A DNA stretch of 64,000 bases, taken from contig OZ257149.1 in the NCBI GenBank assembly GCA_965279085.1, positions 3,410,001-3,474,000 of the forward strand. The letters run 5' to 3'. Below, piece by piece: positions 44,942-54,479 of the stretch. The notes beneath the pieces are model-generated. The model had not been told where the DNA came from, did not search any database, and saw only the letters and a list, made by a program, of their open reading frames with translations. Numbering within the stretch: position 1 is the first letter of the stretch; each line of letters opens with the position of its first letter. This stretch comes from UBA7672 sp965279085 (lineage in GTDB: Bacteria > Pseudomonadota > Alphaproteobacteria > Caulobacterales > Hyphomonadaceae). The position numbers were made by a program, and so were the translations under genes.

Positions 44942-45043
44942 GGCGTGCCTAATCCACGATGGCGCGCACAGGTCAAGCGAGGTTTTGTGACGATTGCCGC
45001 GAACCCGCTTGCGTGGTCTGCTGAAGCGAAGCAGGAGGGACGC

Positions 45044-45514
45044 ATGGTTCGCGGCATGGGCATTCTGGCATTGTCCCTTGCGCTCGGCGGATGCCTGAGC
45101 GCTGCGGCTCCACAGATCGCGGCGATGACAGGCGGCTCGGAGCTCGCAAAGCTGGGGCCGCCGCAGCAATCGGACGACATGATGAGCGGCGGCCGTTACA
45201 AGGAGCCGTGGCTGAGCGCGGCGATCAAGGATGCGTCTGCGCACAAGCTGGGCAGCGAACAGAACCCAATCAGATCCGACGGGCCGAACGGCGAGCGCGC
45301 CTACCTGGGTCGTCTTCGTTGCGCAGATGGAAACGCTCCCCAGTTCACGCGCGTCGGCAATCTGGGATTCGGCGCATTCGGATCGATCGTGGACGGGTAC
45401 GACGTGAAATGCTCCGGTAGCTCGCCGGCGCAATCGATGGTCGTCATGGACATGTATTTCCCCGGCTACAACGAGAGCAAGCCGGTCGAAGGATTCACGA
45501 CCGCCGGGCGCTGA
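45044..45514 (+). CDS. Small putative lipoprotein
   Basis: A 156-residue protein with AGGAGG upstream of the ATG at 45044 and a signal peptide ending LALGGC (Cys 17). The mature domain holds two Cys (RLRCADG, DVKCSGS) and the segment VGNLGFGAFGSIVDGYDV. No family recognised. It is divergent from the GNAT gene and may be co-transcribed with the cupin gene downstream. Confidence 0.65.
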   Translation: MVRGMGILALSLALGGCLSAAAPQIAAMTGGSELAKLGPPQQSDDMMSGGRYKEPWLSAAIKDASAHKLGSEQNPIRSDGPNGERAYLGRLRCADGNAPQFTRVGNLGFGAFGSIVDGYDVKCSGSSPAQSMVVMDMYFPGYNESKPVEGFTTAGR

Positions 45515-45576
45515 GACCGTGGCTTGCCGGTAGGTGCGCAGACGCGCTTAACTCGCGATCCGCCAAGGAGGCCGCC

Positions 45577-46032
45577 ATGAGAATGATCGTGATTGCAGTG
45601 CTGGCGTTTCTGGCGGGCGGTTCAGCCGCCATTGCCCAAGGGGTTAGCCGGGAGACGCTTTGCAATCCCGAGAGCAATCCCTATGACGCCGTAGCCGCAG
45701 CGCCCTATTCCCATCGTGTCCAGTTCGAGGACGCGCATGTGCGCGTGCTGGAGATCAACCTGCCGCCCGGCGCCAGCGAACCTGTGCATGTCCATGCGCT
45801 GCCGAGCGTGATCATGGGTGAGACGGGCGGCGATGGCGCGAAGTTTCTTTACACCGAATATCGCTGGTCGAACGGCAAGTTCATCGAGACGGGCAGCAAC
45901 GAGGTGTCGCCCACGGGCGGATACCGTACCGTCTGGTCGGGCCCCGAGGGGCCGCATGCGATCACCAACACCGGCGCCGTGGGCGTGAAGTTCATGCGGG
46001 TGGAGATCAAGCCGGAGGCCTGCGCCAACTGA
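45577..46032 (+). CDS. Exported cupin-like protein
   Basis: A 151-residue protein with signal peptide cleaved near AAIAQG. A cupin-like core follows: VQFEDAHVRVLEINLPPGAS then EPVHVHALPSVIMGE, with the two His of a metal site. Two Cys (TLCNPES, PEACAN) at the ends of the mature protein could pair. Its TGA overlaps the start of the sulfotransferase gene, implying coupled translation. Function unknown. Confidence 0.7.
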   Translation: MRMIVIAVLAFLAGGSAAIAQGVSRETLCNPESNPYDAVAAAPYSHRVQFEDAHVRVLEINLPPGASEPVHVHALPSVIMGETGGDGAKFLYTEYRWSNGKFIETGSNEVSPTGGYRTVWSGPEGPHAITNTGAVGVKFMRVEIKPEACAN

Positions 46033-47600
46033 TGGATATCGGCGCGAAACTGGCGGAGGCCGGACGCAGGCTGGCGACGGGCGACTTTGCCGGAGCGCGG
46101 GCGGCGTGCGTGGAGCTGCTGGCCGCCGCGCCGCAGGTGGCCGAGGCGCATTACGTGCTGGGCGAGGTGGCGCTGGCGGAGAACAAGGCGGACGCAGCGC
46201 TGGCGGGATTCGATCGCGCCATCGCGCTGAAGCCTGCGCTGGGACCGCCGCATGCGATGCGGGCGAGGGCGCTGGAAGCGGTAGGCCGAAGCGAGGACGC
46301 GGTTAAGGCTGCGGATGCGGCGGCGCGCGTCGTGAACGATGCGCGCAGTCTTGATACGATCGGCGTCGTGCTGACGAATGCGGGACTGCATGCGCGGGCG
46401 GTGGAGATGTATGCGTGCGCCGTGAAGGGCGCACGGTGGACGGGGTACTGGTACAATTACGGCGCGTCGTTGCAATTCCTCGGGCGGTTCGACGAGGCGC
46501 GGGCGGCCTATCGCGAAGCGCTTGCGCTGGATCGCAACAACGAACTGGCCTGGGCGGGGTTGGTGCAGATCACCAAGCAGACGCGGGAGCAGAACGAGGT
46601 CGCCACGCTGATGAAGATCGCCGAGGCGGTGAAAGGCGATCGCGTGAAGCTGCATCGCATTGGCCATGCCCTGGCCAAGGCGCATGACGATCTTGGCGAT
46701 GGTGCGGGCGCGATGCGATGGCTCGATGTCGCCAAGGCAGGCTGGCGCGGGACGTATGACGCGGGCGGGGATCAGGAGCGTTTCGATGCGGCCGTGGGGG
46801 GCGCCGGGGTGACGATGGACGGCGGGTTCGCTGACGCGCGGCCGATATTCGTGGTGGGCATGCCGCGCACGGGCACGACGCTGGTGGAGCGCATCCTGTC
46901 GAGCCACAGCGAGGTGGAATCGGCGGGAGAGACAACGCATTTCGCGCTTGCCCTGCGGCGCGCGACGGGGAGGCCGGGGCGCGGCGCGTTCGACGGCGCG
47001 CTGATCCGTGAAGCGATGGGAGCCGATACAGCGGCGATCGGGCGCGACTACATACGCGCGATAAAGGCGACGCAGGGGCTGAGCGGGCGGTTCGTGGAGA
47101 AGCTGCCGTTCAATGCGCTACTGGCGCCGCTGATCCTGAAGGCGCTGCCAGAGGCGAGGGTGATCATGCTGCGGCGGCATCCGGCGGATGTGGTGCTGAG
47201 CAGCTACCGGCAGGACTTCGCGCAGGTGGGCGGGATGCTGGACTACACGTTCGATCTGGAGGCGACGGCCCGCTATGTCGTCCGATTCAATGCGATGGCC
47301 CGGGTATTCGCGGGCGAGTTGCCGAAGGGTCGGTATTGCGAGGTGGCGTACGAGGATGTCGTCGCCGATCTCGACGGGGAGGTGAGGCGGCTGCTGGATT
47401 TCTGTGGGCTGCCCTTCGAGGAGGCGTGCCTGCGGTTCGAGGAGAATGCTTCGCCGGTGGCGACGGCAAGCGCGGCGCAGGTGAGGCAGCCGCTTTATGC
47501 GTCGTCGGTTGGGCGGTGGCGGAAGTATCGCCCGGCGATCGATCCCGCGCTGCGTGTGCTGGTCGAGGCGGGACAGATGAGCGCGGACGAGCTGGCCTAG
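46032..47600 (+). CDS. TPR-sulfotransferase family protein
   Basis: The N-terminal half (about residues 1-250) is TPR-like (AEAHYVLGEVALAENKADAA, YNYGASLQFLGRFDEARAAY). The C-terminal sulfotransferase domain starts with the PAPS-binding P-loop FVVGMPRTGTTLVERIL (about 270), and ARVIMLRRHPADVVLSSYRQ supplies the 3'-phosphate contact. Length 522 residues. This fusion is common in alphaproteobacteria; acceptor unknown. Confidence 0.87.
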   Translation: MDIGAKLAEAGRRLATGDFAGARAACVELLAAAPQVAEAHYVLGEVALAENKADAALAGFDRAIALKPALGPPHAMRARALEAVGRSEDAVKAADAAARVVNDARSLDTIGVVLTNAGLHARAVEMYACAVKGARWTGYWYNYGASLQFLGRFDEARAAYREALALDRNNELAWAGLVQITKQTREQNEVATLMKIAEAVKGDRVKLHRIGHALAKAHDDLGDGAGAMRWLDVAKAGWRGTYDAGGDQERFDAAVGGAGVTMDGGFADARPIFVVGMPRTGTTLVERILSSHSEVESAGETTHFALALRRATGRPGRGAFDGALIREAMGADTAAIGRDYIRAIKATQGLSGRFVEKLPFNALLAPLILKALPEARVIMLRRHPADVVLSSYRQDFAQVGGMLDYTFDLEATARYVVRFNAMARVFAGELPKGRYCEVAYEDVVADLDGEVRRLLDFCGLPFEEACLRFEENASPVATASAAQVRQPLYASSVGRWRKYRPAIDPALRVLVEAGQMSADELA

Positions 47601-48157
47601 GGCGCCTCGACGAATTTCTCGCCGGTGCCGGGCATGTAGACGGGCGCAAGCGGGCCGACGACGCCCTTCATGAAGGTGACCTTCGTCTCGATGGTCAGCG
47701 ACTGGCGGATCCTCAGGGCTTCCTGGAGGGCGGCGTAGTCGGGGCCGTCGCCGCCCATCGCGGCAGCGTCACGCGTGGCGGCCCAGTGGTCGAGGCTGGC
47801 GTAGCGGGTGGTGAGATAGACCTCATCATAGTCGGGCGAGGCTTCCTTGCCGTCCGGCGGCGGGATCACCTGCCACATGCCGACGATGCGCGCGCCGATT
47901 TTCTCGAAGAACGGCCAGATGCCTGTCTGCGAGGCGGCGAGGAATTGGGGGAAGGTCCCCTTCTTGATCTTCCAGTAGCGGATCGTGGTGATCTCCTCGC
48001 CCGCCTGCGGGGAGAGATTGCGCACCGGACCGCGTGTGGCCGGGCCGTCGCGATTCATCTGGATCGGGTTGTTGTTCAGGGGAAGCCCCGGGGCTTCAGG
48101 CGGCGCGGATGTGGCGCAGGCCCCTGCGAGAAACAGCACGGCGGCTAGGAAACGCAT
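47597..48157 (-). CDS. NIPSNAP-like lipoprotein
   Basis: A 186-residue protein with signal peptide and lipobox LAGAC (Cys 14). The mature part has a ferredoxin-like alpha/beta-barrel pattern seen in NIPSNAP/EthD proteins: TTIRYWKIKKGTFPQFLAAS, GARIVGMWQVIPP, DYDEVYLTTRYASLDHW. Function unknown. It is convergent with the sulfotransferase gene (4-base overlap) and divergent from the receiver-like gene. Confidence 0.65.
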   Translation of the reverse strand: MRFLAAVLFLAGACATSAPPEAPGLPLNNNPIQMNRDGPATRGPVRNLSPQAGEEITTIRYWKIKKGTFPQFLAASQTGIWPFFEKIGARIVGMWQVIPPPDGKEASPDYDEVYLTTRYASLDHWAATRDAAAMGGDGPDYAALQEALRIRQSLTIETKVTFMKGVVGPLAPVYMPGTGEKFVEAP

Positions 48158-48286
48158 CGAGATATCCCCTGATTTGCAGCCGAGCGAAGCCTGCTTTCGT
48201 CGATCTTGCAAGCAACCGGCTTTTTCCCTGCACCATACGATGTTATTCGGGGAATCCCTGAATCTGAGAGAGGGCGGAGAAAGGGA

Positions 48287-48685
48287 ATGGCGCTTTTGCG
48301 CGCGCTGGTCGTCGACAGACGGCCGGTGCACCGGCTTTACGTGCAGACGGTGCTGTCAGCGTCTGGGTTCGACTGCGTGACCGTGCCAGACGGTCGCGCG
48401 GCGATGCAGTTTGCGTCGCCCACCGGCATCGACCTGATCGTGACGCGCGTTAAGGCCCCGGAGGGGGATGATGTCGACCTGCTGCGGCTGGTGGGCCTAG
48501 GCGCATTCGGCAAGAACCCTCCGCCGGTGCTTGTGTATGCGCGAAAGGCGTGTCCGGACATGGTCGAAGCGCGGCTGCGGACCTGCCCCTCGGCGAGCTA
48601 TCTATCCGAGTTCTGCCCATCGCGTTTCAGGAAGACCGTGCATAAGGCGTTTGCCGACATGGAGCAGCAGCGCACGGTGACGTGA
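48287..48685 (+). CDS. Degenerate response-regulator receiver protein
   Basis: A 132-residue single domain with receiver-like topology: LRALVVDRRPVHRLYVQTVLSASGF, then GIDLIVTRVKAPEG and VLVYARK. The phospho-acceptor Asp expected five residues after D49 is Arg 54. The Thr/Ser switch and C-terminal Lys are also not seen, so it cannot be a conventional phosphorylated receiver. A pseudo-receiver acting by protein contact is the likeliest reading. The ATG at 48287 follows GGAGAAAGGGA. Confidence 0.72.
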   Translation: MALLRALVVDRRPVHRLYVQTVLSASGFDCVTVPDGRAAMQFASPTGIDLIVTRVKAPEGDDVDLLRLVGLGAFGKNPPPVLVYARKACPDMVEARLRTCPSASYLSEFCPSRFRKTVHKAFADMEQQRTVT

Positions 48686-48814
48686 GGCTGCGCCGTGCCT
48701 TGCACGCCAGGAAAGCGGCCACATCTCTGAACAACGTGTTTAGGCCGCCATCAACGTGACCTTAATCGCGTGCATGTAGACTTTAACTCCCCGAACTCCT
48801 GCGCGCGCACGCAC

Positions 48815-50605
48815 ATGAACCTGCTCGACGGCATCAAGAGCGACTGGATCTATATCACCGGTTTCCGCCGCATCATCGGCGCGATCGGGAAGTTCGATCC
48901 GGACGAGGAATACACGATCGCCGATGCGATCGAGGACGCCGTCGACGATCATGACGAGCGCATCTTCATCTCGTTCGAAGGGCAGGAGACCAGCTACGCC
49001 GAGTTCGACAAGCGTGCGAACCAGTTCGCACATTGGGGTCTCTCCATCGGCCTGACCAAGGGCGACACGGTTGCGCTCTTCATGGAGAATCGGCCCGATT
49101 ACATCGCCTTCTGGGCCGGCATGGCCAAGATCGGCGTGCGGACGGCGCTCATCAACTACAACCTCACGGGCGCGGGCCTGGCGCATTGCGTGAAGGTCGC
49201 GGGCTGTCGCGCCATCGTGATGAACCCGGAACTGGCGCCGCAGTTCGAGAGCGCGCGGGCGCAGACGCCGCTTGAGTTGGGAGCGTTCGTGCTCGGCGCC
49301 AAGACGCAGGGCCTCAACTGGATGGACCCGCTGGTGAACCGGCTATCCACCGTGCGCCCCGAAAAAGAGATGCGCGCGGGGGTCAAGGGCTCGGACATCG
49401 CGCTCTACATCTACACATCCGGCACCACGGGCCTGCCGAAGGCGGCCAAGATCACCAACGTGAGGGCGCGCGGCCTGATGCGCGTGTTCGTCGACGCGAC
49501 GGATGCGCATCGCAACGATCGCATCCTGCTGACGCTGCCGCTCTATCACGCCACGGGCGGGATGTGCGGGGTGGGCACGGCGATGAATTCCGGCGCTTGC
49601 CTGATCCTGCGCCGCAAATTCTCGGCTTCTCACTTCTGGCAGGAAGCGATCGACAATGATGCGACGATGCTCGTCTATATTGGCGAACTCGGCCGCTATT
49701 TGATGAACCAGCCGGTGAACGCGCTGGAGAAGCAGCACAAGGTCCGCAAGGGCTTCGGCAACGGCCTGCGCGCCGATGTGTGGGCGCAGTTCGTCGAGCG
49801 CACGGGCATCAGCCACCTGGTCGAGTTCTATGGCTCTACCGAAGGCAATGTGAACTTCTTCAACCTCGACGGAAAGATCGGCGCCGTAGGCCGCATCCCC
49901 CGCCTGCTGCGCGCGCGTCTGCCGGCGCGCATCCTGAAATTCGATGTCGAGACGGAAGAGCCGGTGCGCGGGCCGGATGGGCTCTGCATCGAAGCGCCGC
50001 CGGACGAGCCGGGCGAGGCCGTGGGCCCTATCACCAAGGAGCCGCGCCAGCGCTTCGACGGCTACAACGACGAAGCGCAATCGAAGAAGAAACTGCTGCG
50101 CGACGTGTTCGAGAAGGGCGACCTGTGGTTCCGCACGGGCGACCTCATGAAGATGGACGCAGACGGCTACGTCTACTTCGTGGACCGGGTTGGCGACACA
50201 TTCCGCTGGAAAGGCGAGAACGTTTCCACCAGCGAGGTAGAGATCGCAATCTCGTCGATGGCAGGCGTGAAACATGCGATCGTCTATGGCGTCGCGGTGC
50301 CCGGCAATGACGGACGCGCGGGCATGGCGGCCATGACGCCCCGCGACGGGATCGATCTGGTGGGCTTATATTCGCACCTCGCGGCGCAGCTGCCGGCCTA
50401 TGCACGGCCGCTGTTCCTGCGCCTGCAGGGCGAGGTGGAGACCACTGGCACGCTGAAATACCGGAAGGTGGATCTCATCGCTGAAGGTTTCGATCCGTCG
50501 AAGACCACGGATCCGCTGTTCGTGATGGATGCCGAGAAGGGCGCCTATGTGCCCATCGACGCGCCGATGTTCGCGAAGCTGATGAGCGGCGCGCGCCGGC
50601 TCTAG
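48815..50605 (+). CDS. FATP-type very-long-chain acyl-CoA synthetase
   Basis: AMP-forming ligase that activates long-chain fatty or related acids with CoA. Motifs: P-loop IYTSGTTGLPKAAK, LPLYHATGGMCGVGTAM, EFYGSTEGNVNF, FRTGDLMKMDADGYVYFVDR and the C-terminal GTLKYRKVDL with the catalytic Lys. The FATP subgroup is indicated by ENRPDYIAFWAGMAKIGVRTALINYNL. Length 596 residues. ATG at 48815 is chosen; a GTG 45 bases upstream is possible. Confidence 0.92.
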   Translation: MNLLDGIKSDWIYITGFRRIIGAIGKFDPDEEYTIADAIEDAVDDHDERIFISFEGQETSYAEFDKRANQFAHWGLSIGLTKGDTVALFMENRPDYIAFWAGMAKIGVRTALINYNLTGAGLAHCVKVAGCRAIVMNPELAPQFESARAQTPLELGAFVLGAKTQGLNWMDPLVNRLSTVRPEKEMRAGVKGSDIALYIYTSGTTGLPKAAKITNVRARGLMRVFVDATDAHRNDRILLTLPLYHATGGMCGVGTAMNSGACLILRRKFSASHFWQEAIDNDATMLVYIGELGRYLMNQPVNALEKQHKVRKGFGNGLRADVWAQFVERTGISHLVEFYGSTEGNVNFFNLDGKIGAVGRIPRLLRARLPARILKFDVETEEPVRGPDGLCIEAPPDEPGEAVGPITKEPRQRFDGYNDEAQSKKKLLRDVFEKGDLWFRTGDLMKMDADGYVYFVDRVGDTFRWKGENVSTSEVEIAISSMAGVKHAIVYGVAVPGNDGRAGMAAMTPRDGIDLVGLYSHLAAQLPAYARPLFLRLQGEVETTGTLKYRKVDLIAEGFDPSKTTDPLFVMDAEKGAYVPIDAPMFAKLMSGARRL

Positions 50606-50614
50606 GATTTTCCG

Positions 50615-52519
50615 TCAGGACTTCTCTGGCCGCACGCCCTGAGCCGGGTTGCGCTGGGTATTCGTTTCCTTCGCATCCGCCAGCAGCGTGGCGCACGGCG
50701 CGTCGGGCTCGCCACCCGTCTGGACGAAGGGCAGGAGACCCAGCGGACCTGCGATCGTGGAGAGTAGAGCCGAGAGGCCCGCCTGCAGAACCGTTTCTCC
50801 GTTGAGCGCCTCGAAGGTCGGATTGCGCAGCGTGCCGCCGACGCGGATGTCGCCGGAGATCGTGCCGAAGGAGACATCGTGCGGACGGGCGAACACTTCG
50901 ATGTCCATCGACTCGTTCTTGAGATTCACGCCGCCTGTCGCCGCCACAAGGCTGTCCTTGTTGTCGATCACGGCGGGCTGAAGCGTCGCCTGGCCGTTCT
51001 TGAAGGCGATGTTGGCCGCGAGACAGCGCGACTTGATGTATTCGTCCGCGTCATCCTTCGCCCAGAGCAGAAGGATTTCGCCTAGATCGAGGCCCGCGCC
51101 TTCGACGGCGAACTTCTTGAGCTCACTGTTGTTGGACCAGAGGCCGACCTCGCCGGTTGTTGAACCGGCGGCGTCGCGGAAGCCGGAGCCGGTGAAGGTC
51201 AACGCGAACTTGCCGTTCATCGAGCCGCGAACGAGGTCGGTCGGGATGATGCGCGTGATGGCGACGTTCTCAAGCGTGCCGGTTGCTTTGGCCGTGGCCG
51301 GATCCTTGGTGGCGTTGATATTGATCTTGGCATCGAGATCGCCCGTGCCGGTCTTCACCAGAGCGCGCTCGAAATCGAGCACGCTATCTCGCAGCGTACC
51401 CTTGAGGGAGATGGCGTTGATGCCCGCGGGAGCGTCAATCACCTTCCCGGCGACGAAGTTGATGTCGGCGTTGACGGCGGCGAGACGGGAGAAATCGATG
51501 CGCGCATCGGGAATGAGGCGGGCGGAACGGTCGTAGACTTCCTTCGCATTCACCTGCTCGGCATTTTCGGTTTCGCCCTTGCCTGTGCCGACCGGGATAC
51601 CGAAGACGACGCCGAGGTCGTCGAAGTCGAGCTTTTCCGACTTGAGGTCGACCGTGAGCATCGGCTTCTTCTGCGTGAGGTTGATCCGCACGAGGCCGCC
51701 GAGGTCGCTGTCGCCCATCCGGCCGGTAAGGTTCTCGACCGACCAGGTCTGGCTCTGCACCGACAGCGCGCCCTTGATATTGAAGGGTGGGGTGTCTGGC
51801 GCCGAGGCGCCCACGATTTCGGCGATGTCCTTCAGGTTTTCGCCCTTGATCGTGATCGTGCCCTTCAGCGAGCCACCCCAGTCCCGCTGCAGGCCGTCGA
51901 AGGTGATGCGGTTCTTGCCGGACTCGGCCTCCGCTTTCACGCTGCCATTCGAGAACGAGCCGGACGCGGTCACGATCTTGACGACGCGTGGCTTGCCGTT
52001 GCGGGTGAACTTGATGTCGACATTGGCGGCGTCGATCGTGTTGACCCAACGCTGCGGGTTGAACGTGGTCTTGGCTTCGTCCTCGCCCTTGTCCTTGAGC
52101 ACGATTTCGCCATCGCGCACGCGGATGAGGTCGGCCCACGGATTGCCGGGCAGGAAGCCGAAGAGGTTGTAGCGGATCTCGATGTCGTCCGCTTCGACCA
52201 TGCCAGGCCACTCTAGCGTCCGCAGCACGAACTTGTTGGAGAACGGGTGCTCGAGCTGACCGGACTGCACCTGCGCGCTCTTGTTGCCGAAGGTTCCGAG
52301 CGCCCAGTTGATCATGGGCGTGCCGGTGGAGGGGTTGGCGAGGAGAATGTTGAGCGTCACCCAGGCGATGACGAAGACGCCGACAATCGAGCCAGTCCAG
52401 ATCAACACTTGCTTGGGTGGGTTGCGCCATTTGAAGTTGCGAACACGGTCACGGGTGCCCGTATAAAAGCGTTTTCCGCCCTCCTTCAGCTCAACCCAAC
52501 GATCATTGATCCACGCCAC
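50615..52519 (-). CDS. AsmA family protein
   Basis: Large inner-membrane-anchored protein of the AsmA/TamB-like superfamily, implicated in envelope lipid transport and outer membrane assembly. One N-terminal transmembrane segment (about residues 37-60) is followed by a long beta-rich periplasmic part and the AsmA_2 C-terminal domain (LTFTGSGFRDAAGSTTGEVGL, GGTLRNPTFEALNGETVLQAG). Length 634 residues. Start is GTG at 52519. Confidence 0.9.
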   Translation of the reverse strand: MAWINDRWVELKEGGKRFYTGTRDRVRNFKWRNPPKQVLIWTGSIVGVFVIAWVTLNILLANPSTGTPMINWALGTFGNKSAQVQSGQLEHPFSNKFVLRTLEWPGMVEADDIEIRYNLFGFLPGNPWADLIRVRDGEIVLKDKGEDEAKTTFNPQRWVNTIDAANVDIKFTRNGKPRVVKIVTASGSFSNGSVKAEAESGKNRITFDGLQRDWGGSLKGTITIKGENLKDIAEIVGASAPDTPPFNIKGALSVQSQTWSVENLTGRMGDSDLGGLVRINLTQKKPMLTVDLKSEKLDFDDLGVVFGIPVGTGKGETENAEQVNAKEVYDRSARLIPDARIDFSRLAAVNADINFVAGKVIDAPAGINAISLKGTLRDSVLDFERALVKTGTGDLDAKININATKDPATAKATGTLENVAITRIIPTDLVRGSMNGKFALTFTGSGFRDAAGSTTGEVGLWSNNSELKKFAVEGAGLDLGEILLLWAKDDADEYIKSRCLAANIAFKNGQATLQPAVIDNKDSLVAATGGVNLKNESMDIEVFARPHDVSFGTISGDIRVGGTLRNPTFEALNGETVLQAGLSALLSTIAGPLGLLPFVQTGGEPDAPCATLLADAKETNTQRNPAQGVRPEKS

Positions 52520-52578
52520 GCGTTACTCCACTCCGTATCGGGGAATCGCGCGAGAGCCGGATTTGTTCCGAAAATGCG

Positions 52579-52610
52579 TGTTCCGCATGGATCTGGACCA
52601 ATGCGGAACA
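52579..52610. other. Hairpin after the frameshifted methyltransferase gene
   Basis: TGTTCCGCAT (52579-52588) and ATGCGGAACA (52601-52610) form a perfect 10-bp stem with a 12-base loop, two bases beyond the methyltransferase stop on the minus strand. A short T-run (CATTTTCGG) follows within 12 bases on that strand, so it may act as a weak terminator before the AsmA gene. Confidence 0.6.
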
Positions 52611-52612
52611 GT

Positions 52613-53334
52613 TCAATGAACTGGCAGTGAAGTCGCCTGGCGGGTGGGGATCGCGTTCTCTTGGAGCATGATCTTGAAGCCGCGTGTCATCATGTCGAGA
52701 GGAGAGGCTTGGCCTGTGGCTTCGGCGGGTGGCGTGGATTTTTCACGCTGTCGCGCCATCCTCACAATGTCCCATGGCTGGTTGCCCACTTCCGCTAGGA
52801 ACATCGCGACGGTGTACTTGTTGAGATGCGCGCCAACGCGGCCGTCCTCTCCCAGCGGCGCCTGCGTAAGGAAAAATGGGCTGTTCGGCATTAGGTGGTG
52901 CCAGAGCGGAATATGACGGCTGTGTGCGCCACGGGCAGAAAAATAGAGAGGCGAAACTGTCAGGTAGATATAGCCCCCGGTCTTGGCGATCCGGTTCAAT
53001 TCAGAGAACGACTGATGGACGTCGTCGAGATGCTCGATCACCGAATGCGAGAATATGAAGTCGATGCTTTCGTCCGGAAGCGGGATCGTACGGCCGTCTG
53101 ACACGACAAACTTCATCCAGGACGGGAAGCGGTCGGACCAGTCCTTCAGATCGACGCCGTAAGCCTTTTGATGCGGAAGGCGGTAAGGTCGATCATGCCT
53201 CCGCGATTGCCGCAGCCAAATTCCAGGATTGACTTGAAGCTTGCGAACCGGGCCGCGCCGATGGCTTCGTCCGCGAACGCCTTCATCGGGTCGAAATATT
53301 GAAGACGCCAGTCCAAATTCTCGATGGCGCCCAT
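52613..53334 (-). pseudogene. Class I SAM methyltransferase, frameshifted
   Basis: Two overlapping frames together make one methyltransferase. The upstream frame (ATG at 53334) carries WRLQYFDPMKAFADEAIGAA and SAM motif I ILEFGCGNRGGMIDL. The downstream frame continues AYGVDLKDWSDRF, DESIDFIFSHSVIEHLDDVH and GGYIYLTVSPLYF. The break is at an A4 run (T4 on the + strand, 53166-53169); one added A would join them as FRIKKAYGVDL. Either a real one-base deletion or a sequencing error. The type resembles glycan- or lipid-linked methyltransferases; substrate unknown. As read, no full-length product is made. Confidence 0.8.
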
Positions 53335-53429
53335 GGCGTGTCCCGGGAAGCGCGGAAAATGGATTGCAAAAGCGCTCAAGGAAAAGAAGCCGGTCCGGCC
53401 GTCCCGGTTCCCGGCTTCTTCGAGAAATG

Positions 53430-54479
53430 TCAGCTCCAGAGATCTCCGAGCGCGAGGCGCTCGATGAACGTGGAACCGAGCGGACGGCAGTAGTTCGTGC
53501 CATTCGCGTGGTCGTCGAGGCGGCTGGCCAGCGCCTGCACGGAGGGGCCCGTGCGGACGTTCACCGGCTCGAGATACGCAACCAGTTCGCGCAGCTGCGC
53601 CTCGTCGAGATCGACATTGTCGGCCGCTTTCGCTTCCGCGAGCCGCCAGCCGGCGGCATCGCAGGAGAGGGCGATCGCCGCAGGTGTTGCCGCGCGCCAG
53701 ACATAGACCGCAAGGCGGCCTTCCGCGATCCGCACCGCCTGATCGGCGAGGCAGTTGCGGAATTCAAGCGCGAGGCTCTCGAGCTGCTTGCGGCTCGTCA
53801 CGCGCAGGAAGGGCGGCTGGAACACAGGCACCGGCGCCTGGGGGCGGAAGGCGTCGGGCGTCAGGTCTTCCTGCGCGCGGCGGAACACGGCGTGAAGGTC
53901 GCCACCGGCGGCCCAACGGCGAGCGATGCGCGCCGCCGCACCCGGCTCGCGCATGCACACCGCGACGTTGAAGGCGCGGGCGAGATCTTCTGCCGCCGCC
54001 GCATTCGGGAGGATGCGAACGATGGTGGCCGCACGCAGCGCCGGAGGCAGTTCCGCGATCGGAGCGAAGGCGATCGGGCGCACCGCGTCGAGATGACGGA
54101 GCACTTCGTTCGCCATCGGCTCCGCCAGCAGGCCGAGGAATACGCTGTAGTCGCGCGCCGTCCACAGCGTCTCACCGGCTTTGGCAAGCGCTCGCATGAA
54201 GCCCTGGGCGTGATCGCCCGCGATGGCTTCAGCCACGGCGGCGTCGCGCTGGAACTCGACCAGGCGGCGGAGCTGGCCGTGCGGCAGGTCCCGGCGCTTC
54301 CAGTCCGACAGCGCGATCGCGGCCGCATGGCGGCGCGCCGCGGGCAGCGCGAAGAACTCGGCGTGCGGCGCCGGCCAGATCTGTGCGATCGCATCGGCGA
54401 ACTCGCCGGCGATGAACGTCAGCAAGGGCGTTGCGGTACGTGCGCGCTGGGGCGCACGCGTGAAAAACTGCGCGGTCAT
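53430..54479 (-). CDS. Hypothetical protein with PcfJ-like C-terminal pattern
   Basis: A 349-residue, Ala/Arg-rich, helical protein. The C-terminal part has LALEFRNCLADQAVRIAEG, YVWRAATPAAIAL, GWRLAEAKAADN, a spacing reminiscent of PcfJ-like domains of mobile elements and phage, but the match is weak. The ATG at 54479 is chosen, with AAGGAG eight bases upstream. Function unknown. Confidence 0.55.
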   Translation of the reverse strand: MTAQFFTRAPQRARTATPLLTFIAGEFADAIAQIWPAPHAEFFALPAARRHAAAIALSDWKRRDLPHGQLRRLVEFQRDAAVAEAIAGDHAQGFMRALAKAGETLWTARDYSVFLGLLAEPMANEVLRHLDAVRPIAFAPIAELPPALRAATIVRILPNAAAAEDLARAFNVAVCMREPGAAARIARRWAAGGDLHAVFRRAQEDLTPDAFRPQAPVPVFQPPFLRVTSRKQLESLALEFRNCLADQAVRIAEGRLAVYVWRAATPAAIALSCDAAGWRLAEAKAADNVDLDEAQLRELVAYLEPVNVRTGPSVQALASRLDDHANGTNYCRPLGSTFIERLALGDLWS

